From Eopsaltria australis (taxonomy: Eukaryota; Chordata; Aves; Passeriformes; Petroicidae): DNA of 64,000 bases. The stretch spans positions 558,001 through 622,000 of the forward strand of contig JAVTVJ010000230.1 in the NCBI GenBank assembly GCA_034509425.1, read 5' to 3'. The notes under the pieces are model-generated. The model searched no databases. It was not told the DNA's origin and was given only the letters and a program-made list of their open reading frames with translations. Of this stretch, positions 12,901-21,000 are shown piece after piece (positions within the stretch are counted from its first letter, which is position 1; each line of letters starts with the position of its first letter). The position numbers and the translations under genes were made by a program.

Positions 12901-15900
12901 TTAAGTTTATTCTGCAACCAAGTAATATATTTACTTGATTAAGCAAAAAAAAACTCTTAGAGAAGAACCACAAGGAGTTACAAATATCAAATGACACTGC
13001 TGTCCCCTTAAAGGTTTAACTGAGCCTACTCTGTCCCTCACTAACGCTGAACCACGCTGCACTGCACACACACAAAGTGCACTGGTGGTATTCAATCTGT
13101 AACACAAACTGCCAAACTACCAGCAAAATAACTTTCAAACTTTTACAGAACCCTCTTATAAAGGACAATTCTTCCCTTCCGATGTTGGGTTCTGCACTGA
13201 ACCCCTTCTTTTGGTGCAAAGAATGAATGAGCTCTTGCCAGCCTTGTCAGCCTTTGATGATATTAGCTCTGCTGTCTGCACTACCTTTCCTAAAAGAGCC
13301 ACGGAAATCAACTGTGAACAGTATCTGTTTAGCTTACTCCATATTATTCCCTATGTTTTCCCCAGAATATTTCAAATCAGTAAATGAGAAGTCAAAAGCC
13401 ATCTGTTTGGATGTGTGCCCCCCTCTGAAACTTAAGATATTAGTGTTAAGGATAACTGTACCCTTAGTTGGTTTGAATACAGTTTTGATGATGTTAAGAT
13501 AATTCCGTAGGAAACACTTTTCAGGATTTTACTTTTTTCATAGACCTTTGGAATAATTGTTTTACTCAAAATTTAAATTTTTTAACTAAGAATCTAGTAT
13601 GTTGGAAGAAAACATTCATTCTAACGGAACTGCTCACTCACTTTTTCACACTGAAGCATGGATGAAAGTTCTTTAATCTGTTTCTCCCTTTCAAGTATTT
13701 TTTTCCTGAGATTCTTCATGGGAAAAAAAACCAACAAAGAAATTATTTTTATGTCTGTATACAACAAAGCATCAGTAATGCACATTGATGAACATTGCAG
13801 AAGTAAAACTAAGATTCCATTTTGTGATGGTAAATCACAAACACTCCCATTTTGCCACTCTTAGTGGAAATTGTATGACTCTACAAGGTAGCCAATTTCA
13901 GATGTACATCATAGAACAAAGAGAATCAAATTTTAATTTACTTACAGCATTCTGAATTTTACTTGCACTTAGCTCCTGCATCCAAGTGTTAATGTTTTTA
14001 CTGTTTAACTGCAACAAAGGAAACATTAAAAATTTCTTCTGATTATACCTGATTTAGTATTTTTCAATGATTTAAAATTGGTTACATATAATTTGCTACA
14101 TTTTCAAACCTGTTACAAATTACTAGAAAAGCTCACATACTCACAAGCTACTTAGTTGGTGGTTTAAATCCTAAAGACTCCATTTATTTTGTGCATGGAA
14201 CTTTGTAGCCAAAGAAACTAACCAGGGTTATTCCATACATATATTCATTTCTTTATTTTATCTAGAAGGGCTCTAGATAGATAGATAAGTGTTTTTTAAG
14301 CATGTAGATAAAGAGTAAAAGCATTTGTAGAATTCACAATATTTCAAAGACTGATATAAAGTGCTAAAGCCCTTCAGGAGCCTCAGTAGTTAGGAAAATT
14401 TGAAGATTGAACCAGAAAGCATAAGTTGGAAGATCACAAAAATCAATTTGCATTAACTCTTTGTAGAATTTGTGTGCCCATTATATTGTCAACTAAACTT
14501 GTTATTTTAAAATGTCCAATTATGTGTATGCATGCGTAACTTTCTATTTTGAAAAAGTAGACTTGCGTGGCTTTCAGACTGTAATTTCCAAACCTTTGAA
14601 TTTCACTAATGAGAAGATAAACCCACAAACTCAAGTTGGAATCTTTGGTATCAAAATTTGACTACAACTCCTTCATTGTATCCTGGTCTCCATGTAATAT
14701 CTCATAATGTTCTGTAATCTTGATCCCATGCCTATCTGTAAAGTCAGTCCATGGACCTCAATTCTGCATCTAGGTTTCCACCTTTGCATGCACAGCAAAC
14801 TAATAAATATTGTATTCAGTAGAAGTCCTAATCTTTCCTGACTACACTGAGTCAGATTTGCTGTCAACAAATATATATATATATATATAAAAACAGGAAT
14901 GGTGTTTTGTGACCTGACACTGATTTATTAGCAAAAATACTTAGAAGGCTTCCCAGAATTGAGAAGTGACTGGAAACCTAAATTACTCATACTATTTCCC
15001 CATTCTCAGGAAATAGTTTTCCCCACAGTTTACTCTTTATGAACTTTCTTTTTGTTGAATGATCAACAGAAAGACTCATGTTATGAGCATGGCCTATGAA
15101 AATCTGAAAATGAAGATTGTCTTCAAAATAAAAAAATAAAGTTCAAGATAAACATCCACTTTGTTAGCTTCTGAAAGAGAGTTAAGGAAGTCGACAATGA
15201 CAAATCACATCTAATTTTAAGACAAATCTGCATTTTTCCCTCCATCAGGTTTCTGTGTGAGTTTTACATGTGAGTTTCACATGTATACTCTTATACAGGA
15301 ATTCATTTAGGTCCACCTCCTGTTTTAACAAACATATTTCAACAAACTCCTTCCAAATTTTTAGGAACTTTCTTAGTGCACAGAACTAACAAAAGAAGTC
15401 TTCCTGCAATGTTTCTATTAAAGAAGACAATATGACTAAATGTGTCTTTCAGTCTTGTGTAAGAAACATACATTTGCATTGATCCTATGTTTATGCTTTA
15501 CATATTTTCTTACTTGGTGTTTTAGATGGTCAGATTCTTTGCTCAGATCAGTAAAAGACTTCTCATCTTGGATGGATTTTGTAGTTCTATGACAACCCTT
15601 TTTATCTGGCTGAATCTGTGAACAGAGTTTTCCTGTTTCTCCAGGTGGCACACATGTTTTTCCCTGAAATAGCATTCATAATTATGTCACATTTAGTTTC
15701 ACTCACAGTTAGGTCACTGATATTGCTGATTCAAGGATACCAACATAAAACAAGTCAGCTTCTCAGGAGAATCGTTGAAGAGAAAGTTTAAAGACCAAAG
15801 AATCATTTAGGACTTTTGACAAGGATAAAAGCCTGTGGTATCACAGGATGTACCCTCAAACGGTTTGCTCACAGAACACAAGACAAAGGCAGACTACCTC

Positions 15901-17055
15901 CAGTTAAGCGAAAGGCCAAGACCTGTTCAGATTCCAATGCAGATGTTTTTCACAGCAGACTTCTTCCAATTAGGGGGCAGCAATGGCTTTCCTCTTTTCC
16001 CAGTTTGGATAAGCTTCTCACCAGGCCTGGCTGCTCAGGAAAACAATGCTGCCTGTGCCATGGCAAGTCCAGAGCCACATCAGGCCTACTACCTAAATGC
16101 ATCCCATTCCCCCCACTTCCTTACCAGGTACCAGCAACCTGCCATCACCCTCACCCCTTCTCCAAACACCTCTCTCCTGCCTGTGCCCCAGCACTCCAGC
16201 ATGATTGATGCCTTCACCAAGCACCAAGTTATCTGTTTACTCCACTCAATGCTCCACTGACTACTCATTATTTTTTCAGAAGTGGATTGTGTTGCCTTCT
16301 CCACCCACCAGGACGCACTTCTCCCGCACTCATCCTGTGCCAGGTGCGTCTCCATCAAAAGGATTTGTTGCTAAGAGTTCTAACATCTGTATTCTCTCCA
16401 CATAATTGAGAACATGAGTAACAAATTTGGGAAGTTCCCATCTTAAATAACCACTTCCTCACAGAACCAGAATGCAGATTGCTCTGTTTCCAGTTGTTAT
16501 CTTAAGGCAAATAAGTACACTCAAACATCTATGATTTTTTATTTTATATATGTGTATGTGTGTCTGCATGTGTGTCTTGTTTTATTACAGGATTAGATTT
16601 CCTGGCAGACTTCAACTTGTGTAACACAGTGCAACTCTCTGTAGCTTTTTCCTGGATATACAACCAAATCCAAGTTCTTGAATTTAATTACTTCCAGTGA
16701 AAACAGCACCATGGAAGATTAAAGCATCATGCTTCATTTACCACAGCCAATCTGTGTAAGCAGAAAAGAACATATAAGAATTTTGCCATAGTTCCAGTAT
16801 ACTGTGGTTATGTCCAGTGCTGCTACTTAGCCGTTTTTTGAAATACCACCTACTAAACATCTGTAACTAGGAAGTATACTTTTAACCTTGTTAACAAAGT
16901 AAATACAATTTAAAAAGTCAAGCCTGACAGGAACATAATGAACTTGCCTTGAAAGTGTGAAGAAGAATAAACTTTTCCTGAAGATCAAAGGTCAATGAAG
17001 GAGCAGTACAGTCATGTACAGGTAAAGACAAGGATGGTTGTGATGATAATGACAT
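779..17055 (-). CDS. ODF2L: ODF2L, outer dense fiber protein 2-like (C-terminus off the left edge)
   Basis: Thirteen coding exons on the minus strand join in frame to 518 residues: 16948-17055, 15514-15663, 13946-14008, 13642-13713, 11800-11916, 8852-9037, 7415-7524, 5805-5940, 5123-5233, 3817-3921, 3057-3203, 1026-1111 and 779-941. From residue 108 on, the order of segments follows remembered human ODF2L closely (for example TLENKIAEW for human SLETKIAKW, and RQLESALEEGRK for RQLEAALEEGRQK). The protein is almost entirely heptad-rich coiled coil, with no signal peptide or membrane segment. The family is known at centrioles and basal bodies, where ODF2L is linked to control of cilium formation. 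The start is supported by an in-frame TAA nine bases upstream within the same exon and an A at -3. Human ODF2L is about 636 residues, so roughly the last 85 should lie beyond base 1. The first 107 residues differ strongly from human. Confidence 0.93.
1026..1111 (-). CDS. ODF2L: ODF2L coding exon, residues 436-463 plus split codon
   Basis: 86 nt; acceptor TTTCCACAG, donor AAAG with GTAACT. It encodes DDHSVTSMGILCLEEE and then IQKRYEDLQ, matching human LSLEEENCLIQLKCENLQ. Confidence 0.92.
2483..2490. promoter_or_regulatory. Palindromic CRE, TGACGTCA
   Basis: Full CREB/ATF consensus in an otherwise AT-rich ODF2L intron. A single occurrence could be chance. Confidence 0.25.
3057..3203 (-). CDS. 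ODF2L: ODF2L coding exon, residues 387-435
   Basis: 147 nt, phase 0; acceptor CTATGCAG, donor CAG with GTGGTT. It contains LKALEHVCDLLKAAE, matching human LKELERVCDSLTAAE, and ends LRELELQ for human IRELQGQ. Confidence 0.93.
3817..3921 (-). CDS. ODF2L: ODF2L coding exon, residues 352-386
   Basis: 105 nt, phase 0; acceptor GTCCTAG, donor AAG with GTAAGT. It encodes VQKRQIAVEELKSRYE and so on, matching human VQKLQEAAEIVKSRCE. Confidence 0.93.
4645..4659. repeat. Short telomere-like CCCTAA motif
   Basis: TAACCCTAACCCTAA, with a further TAACCCTA at 4631-4638. Only two to three units, inside an ODF2L intron. Confidence 0.8.
5123..5233 (-). CDS. ODF2L: ODF2L coding exon, residues 315-351
   Basis: 111 nt, phase 0; acceptor TGATGAAG, donor GAG with GTGACT. 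It contains NTVSVEYELLHLREK, the counterpart of human DEVVSVENELSELQE. Confidence 0.92.
5805..5940 (-). CDS. ODF2L: ODF2L coding exon, residues 269-314
   Basis: 136 nt; acceptor TAAAAAG, donor AAG with GTGAGA. The first base completes codon 269. It encodes QITGLMEDMERREEW and then ENEKIYLENQKLK, matching human ENETLNLENTKLK. Confidence 0.93.
5941..7414 (-). other. ODF2L intron, 1.5 kb, with AT-rich low-complexity tract
   Basis: Contains an alternating A/T stretch at about 6036-6076. The flanking exons share a split codon and match adjacent human segments, so nothing coding is missing here. Confidence 0.7.
7415..7524 (-). CDS. ODF2L: ODF2L coding exon, residues 233-268 plus split codon
   Basis: 110 nt; acceptor TTCTCTAG, donor GAGAA with GTAAGT, leaving two bases of codon 269. 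It begins EVKLCEILSASDVWKK, matching human EAKLSETISASNAWKS. Confidence 0.94.
8852..9037 (-). CDS. ODF2L: ODF2L coding exon, residues 171-232
   Basis: 186 nt, the longest coding exon seen for this gene; acceptor ATGCTGCAG, donor CAT with GTAAGT. It begins TLENKIAEWKHQIGEY and contains KKIALKKAVKSQKQR, matching human KTVALKKASKVYKQR. Strongly basic coiled coil. Confidence 0.95.
9038..11799 (-). other. ODF2L intron, 2.8 kb
   Basis: Lies between exons encoding residues 132-170 and 171-232. The flanking exons abut exactly as in human, so no coding exon is expected, and none was seen. AT-rich with no clear repeat. Confidence 0.7.
11800..11916 (-). CDS. ODF2L: ODF2L coding exon, residues 132-170
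   Basis: 117 nt, phase 0; acceptor TTCCTTAG, donor CAG with GTCAAA. The coiled-coil sequence includes QIERKEAENDELK, matching human QIHKREAENDKLK. Confidence 0.93.
13642..13713 (-). CDS. ODF2L: ODF2L coding exon, residues 108-131
   Basis: 72 nt, phase 0; acceptor CCCATGAAG after a T-rich tract, donor GTGAGT. It encodes NLRKKILEREKQIKELSS and so on, a clear counterpart of human NLKKKVFEKEAHIQELSC. This is the first strongly conserved exon and secures the ODF2L assignment. Confidence 0.92.
13946..14008 (-). CDS. ODF2L: ODF2L coding exon, residues 87-107
   Basis: 63 nt, phase 0 at both ends; acceptor TTGTTGCAG, donor GTAAGT. It encodes LNSKNINTWMQELSASKIQ plus two residues. It sits where human has a segment ending in NESENT, just before the well-conserved NLKKK start of the next exon. 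Confidence 0.8.
14009..15513 (-). other. ODF2L intron, 1.5 kb, with GATA and AT microsatellites
   Basis: Holds a TAGA/GATA run at 14274-14287 and an AT dinucleotide run at 14871-14889. No coiled-coil coding exon was found on the minus strand, although human ODF2L has additional N-terminal coiled coil that would map hereabouts. Confidence 0.65.
14871..14889. repeat. (AT)n microsatellite
   Basis: About 9.5 perfect AT units inside an ODF2L intron. Confidence 0.95.
15514..15663 (-). CDS. ODF2L: ODF2L coding exon, residues 37-86
   Basis: Acceptor TATTTCAG before GGAAAAACA and donor CACCAA with GTAAGA; 150 nt, phase 0 at both ends. It encodes a hydrophilic stretch beginning GKTCVPPGETGK and ending ESDHLKHQ. 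It is not obviously alignable to remembered human ODF2L, which has a longer coiled-coil segment at this place. The exon could be lineage-specific or alternatively used, since its length is a multiple of three. Confidence 0.75.
15664..16947 (-). other. ODF2L first coding intron, GC-AG type
   Basis: The donor is AAG with GCAAGT, the acceptor TATTTCAG. It includes a moderately GC-rich stretch at about 15.9-16.35 kb with ORFs on both strands that resemble no known family, and a TG-rich run around 16545-16577. Confidence 0.65.
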
Positions 17056-17067
17056 TTTAATTTAATG
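16948..17067 (-). CDS. ODF2L: ODF2L first coding exon (residues 1-36) with short 5' UTR part
   Basis: On the minus strand a pyrimidine-rich acceptor ending TTATACAG precedes base 17067. The ATG is at 17055-17053, with TAA in frame just before it and AAA at -3 to -1. The exon encodes MSLSSQPSLSLPVHD and so on to residue 36 (HTFK). It ends AAG followed by GCAAGT, a GC-type donor rather than GT; the phase is 0 and it joins the next exon in frame. This N-terminus has no clear match to the human protein that I can recall. Confidence 0.75.
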
Positions 17068-17528
17068 CTGTATAACAAGACAGTATATGTTAACATATAT
17101 TAGTGTTCCGTGAATCAGTAACAGAAACATTACTGGCATCCCAGGTTGTTCCCAGCTACAATGGGACTACAATGGACCAAGTCAACCCCAGTCACAGCAG
17201 AGATATAACACAGCTAAGGCAACTGAAATCTTGCACAAGAATTCACAACTTGCAATTGCTTATGCAGCACCGAATTCACAAATTTGGTGCACAAGAAAGC
17301 AAATCCTTCCACAGCAGAATACACTCGAAGGACAGAGTAAAGCTCACAGCTGCTGTTTCCCACTTCCACGCACAGAGGGGGAGGCTCAGGGGCACAGGTC
17401 ACTCAATGCCAGCCCTCGCCCCGGGCCCACACTCGAGCTCTGACTTCAACAAAGGCCCCTGCACCCTCTGCCTGCGGCTCCCGCCCCTGGGGTGTCCTGC
17501 GGGTCACCCCCCTCAGTGACACTCCTGT

Positions 17529-17668
17529 GGGGCAGTGTCCCCTCAGCACCGCTCCCGTGGGGCAGTGTCCCCTCGGCACCGCTACCGTGGGGCAGTGTCC
17601 CCTCAGCACCACTCCCGTGGGGCAGTGTCCCCTCAGCACCGCTCCCGTGGGGCAGTGTCCCCTCAGCC
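17529..17668. repeat. 30-bp minisatellite, about 4.7 copies
   Basis: Copies start at 17529, 17559, 17589, 17619 and 17649, the last one partial. Each begins GGGGCAGTGTCCCCT and ends in CCGT. Copies differ by only one or a few bases (A/G in CAGCACC/CGGCACC, C/A in CTCCCGT/CTACCGT), so the array is young or homogenised. Because 30 is a multiple of three, it stays open in several frames and creates repetitive spurious ORFs on both strands. Confidence 0.95.
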
Positions 17669-17723
17669 CCCCTTCCTTCCGCGTGTTCCCACCTGCGCCC
17701 GCCGCCCCTCGCCGCCGGCAGCC

Positions 17724-17737
17724 GTTGCCGCAGCAAC
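17724..17737. promoter_or_regulatory. X-box-like RFX motif
   Basis: GTTGCC, spacer GC, AGCAAC: two inverted half-sites that fit the X-box consensus GTNRCC-N0-3-RGYAAC exactly. RFX factors use such boxes to drive cilium and centrosome genes, which suits ODF2L. It lies within the CpG island about 0.67 kb upstream of the start codon in genomic distance. Binding is inferred. Confidence 0.6.
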
Positions 17738-17742
17738 GCTGT

Positions 17743-17832
17743 GCTGCCGTAGCCGTTGCCGTTGCCGTTGCCGTTGCCGTAGCCGTTGCTGTTGCCGTTG
17801 CCGTTGCCGCTGCCGCTGCCGCTGCCGCCGCC
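17743..17832. repeat. Hexanucleotide array, 15 units of GTTGCC/GTAGCC/GCTGCC type
   Basis: Units in register: GCTGCC, GTAGCC, four GTTGCC (17755-17778), GTAGCC, GTTGCT, three GTTGCC (17791-17808), three GCTGCC, then GCCGCC. Nine units fit the RFX half-site GTNRCC. The array is 6 bp from an inverted-pair X-box motif. Confidence 0.95.
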
Positions 17833-18099
17833 GTGCCGGCCCCTCTCTCTCACGGCGGGGGCAGGCGGCGGTGCCGTCCCCGGGCCGGCCTTCCCCGACG
17901 CTCCCCGCCAGCATCCACTGCCCGTCCCTGGGCCCGGTGCGGGCCGGAGACCCCCGCAGGCCCGGAGAGGCGGCATCGCCCCTTCCCCGAGAGAACGAGG
18001 GCTGTGCGGTTGGGATGCAAAGGTGCCTCAAGAATTGGCTGTGCCCCTTATTCAGCCGTGACCTGCCCATGCGAACCCAGGTTACTGTCAGAGCCAGAT

Positions 18100-21000
18100 G
18101 GACAAGAAACCTGAAGACCTCTGGGGAGCTTTAGGTCCTCCAGCTGATTCCTTTCTGGGTGCTTCCATTCATTTTTAATTACTTTTTTTCTGAGGTTAAA
18201 TACTAAGTATTCATGTAACCTGACCGTATGTAACACTGTTTTGGCAATACATTGTCAAACACTGTAGAAAATCCACATATTTTTAAATAACCAAGTTCAG
18301 ATGAGGTGGCAATTCATAGAATATCTGAGACACTGCCACAGACATATGGAAAGATCCCTTTCAGATCATAAATTGTGCAAAACGGAGTGATCATGTGATA
18401 CAAACATGATCATTTGTACAGGTGCATACATAGATATGTACACAGACACATATACAAAATTATAACTTGCATGTTTTATTTTAAAAAATAATACTGATAG
18501 AAATGTTACTTTTCAATATTCTGAGTAAATATTAGCATCAGCAACTTACATTAAGAAAAAGCTTGACAGAAATAAAATAAAAATCAAACATTTCCTTTGG
18601 CATCCTTTGTAAATATGCCAGTGTGTATTTTCTTCTATTGCTGGCAATGGAACTTCAGAGAGCAGTTACTCACTTTATATAGCCTTCAGAGAATATTACC
18701 TAGCCATGTGTGTGTGGTAATAAAAATGAAATGCTAAATTTCAACCTTTTAAATTCAAGTAGACTTGAAATCACTTCATTATCCATTCTGGAGTGAGTGC
18801 CCGATTGTACCTGAATTCCAAAGGAGATTTTGTCTTTGCATGTGCAAAAGGCCTAAGACTTTGTTCTCTATAGGACCCACAGTCTCGAACTGAGAATTCA
18901 CCATCTCTGACAGGCCTTTGCTCCAGCACAGTCACCTCAGACAAATTTCTTAACTTTAGTTTCCCAGAACTTGCTATAAGATTGGTTTATTTGAAAAAGA
19001 AAGCAGTAAGTTTTTGCAATTTTCTTAAAATTTGGTCACAGTTTATAAAATAAAGCAAGCACTATCCAGCAGTGAGGGCTAATTAGCATGATAATTAGCA
19101 TTGCACTCTGTACTTCCCAAACAAAGAATGAATTACAAGTTTCAGTCCTCTAAACCACATTTTAATGACAGTGGCACAATCCACAGAGTGGAAAATAATT
19201 AAAGAAAATAGGACACAGTTCCACAATGACATAATTACAGGCCTTATTAAAAGAGATGTGCTTGAGAAAAGCTTCTTTAGATACCACAGGAACACTGCTG
19301 AGTGTTTGTCACAGTCCATGACTTCATCTGCTCTAAAGGTATAATTGAACCTTTCATTTCCATGTCAGAAATTCATGACTCCAATGTGTTTCTTTGTTCA
19401 TTGGTTAATTTTGGCAATAGCCTGCTATTGCAAAAGCTGCAGATTTGCTGTGACCCTGTTAATACACTGTTCCTTCCCCATCCTTGTATGCACTGCTTGG
19501 TGCAGTGCCGACCAGATTTAATTTCTCCAGCAATCCTTAGACACTCGCTGCCTTACACAGAAGTGGATATCCAGCAGAGACAGAGTATTTTGTTTTCAGG
19601 TCTAAAATTTCATTTTTCCAAGCAATGATTAACGTTGCAATTTCAGTTCATATCAAAGCCAGTAGAGCTGTCACATTTTAGAGGAGAAACACTCCTGTGG
19701 AGAAAAGAGTCAGAGATGCAGCATTATTTGCTAGTTCCCTCTAATTGCTTTTAGGTCAGTGAATGTCCTGTCAGTCAGAAATATCTCCTTTTGTTTGCTT
19801 CTGATAAGTCTTCTTATTCCATAAAGGGGTTTTGCTGCATACAAATTCTTTGATAGGAACTACATCATACAATCACAATAAATAGGTTGAAGCATTGTTC
19901 CTGTAACTATTTCCCAGAGTTATGTAAAAATATGACAGACCTTACATAGACAATCACCGTGATCCAGGGCAACTCACCAGTTACTCTAGGACACCCAGTC
20001 CTACCTGCCTAGCAAGCAGAGCTGCAGTAGTCTGCTGTGTGGAGGCACTGACATCTAGTGGGCTCCAACTACATTTCCAGTTTTTCCAAATGTTCCAAAA
20101 ATCTGTCACAGCATCTCTTTTCGAGACGCTATGACCTTGATACAAATGCATATTTAAAAGTACAATCAGACATTCATAGTTGGAGGTTGAATTTAGTAAT
20201 TAAGGCTGAGTCTTACTATAGTAGTACGAGGGAGATTTGTTTTAATTAGGAGCTCATGTTAACAGAGCTCTGTCCATAGTAAATCTCTGAGGAAGTCAGT
20301 TCAAGTAATGCAGGATTGAGCACTTCCCCAAACACCTCTGCAGAAGACAGACAAGATTTGCTATCATGCTTTCTGACAAGCAGGTGTGAAATGACAGGGT
20401 AAGGCTGTTTGATTTCCATTATTATGTTTACATGTATACATATGTTATGTATGTTCAAAAGCTACATGGCTGCTGACACAACTGCCACATGCCAGCTCAA
20501 GTTAGCAAGAAAAGATGTCACAGTTGATGTCAAAACCATAAAAAGTGTGTCCCTCAGTACGGTCTTCCCAATGTTCTTAAAATAATTTCAGCTTCCAGCT
20601 TCCTACACAGACTTCATGATGTTCCATGAAGAAGGTAAGTTTGATTATTCCTATGCCATGTGTGGAGAAACTGCAGTACCATGTGATGATACTACTTTCT
20701 CACAGTCACTATTAGGGAAGTGGTAAAGCTGCAAATATACTTCCAACTGTTAAACTATCATTGCACAGTAAAAGGAAGAAACACGAAAAATTTATTTCTA
20801 TTTCCACAGGGGCCAGTTCCTCCAAGTATAAGATATCTTGTTTCTTCTAAGATAGACAGCTGGGGTGTGGGACTAAATTATTATCCTTCCTGCTCCAGGA
20901 AAGGACAAAGATCATGAAAACAACATATGATATACCTAGTCCAGTTCCCTGAAATGTCAGGACTTTTGCCTACTGAATGTTTTGCCAGTTGCTGCATGCA

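Larger units (their letters stand above)
17390..18010 (-). promoter_or_regulatory. CpG-island promoter region of ODF2L
   Basis: A sharp rise in G+C and CpG within AT-rich surroundings, directly upstream of the first ODF2L coding exon on its strand, with about 0.3 kb of AT-rich sequence between. It contains the 30-bp minisatellite, an X-box-like motif and a hexamer array. A possible 5' noncoding exon donor (GCGCAG with GTGGGA, exon edge 17693) lies inside it; the transcription start cannot be placed from sequence alone. Long ORFs here are a by-product of GC content and repeats. Confidence 0.7.

Noticed and set aside
15816..16405. Overlapping ORFs of 130 and 141 codons plus a minus-strand one in the ODF2L intron
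   Set aside because: They lie in a locally GC-richer intron stretch, overlap in three frames, and have no family features or splice sites matching ODF2L.
17446..17976. 176-codon minus-strand ORF with Gly-Asn and EGTLPHGS-type repeats
   Set aside because: It is the translation of the hexamer array and the 30-bp minisatellite inside a CpG island. Both strands give equally long ORFs, and it has no splice link to the ODF2L frame, where an in-frame stop precedes the start codon.
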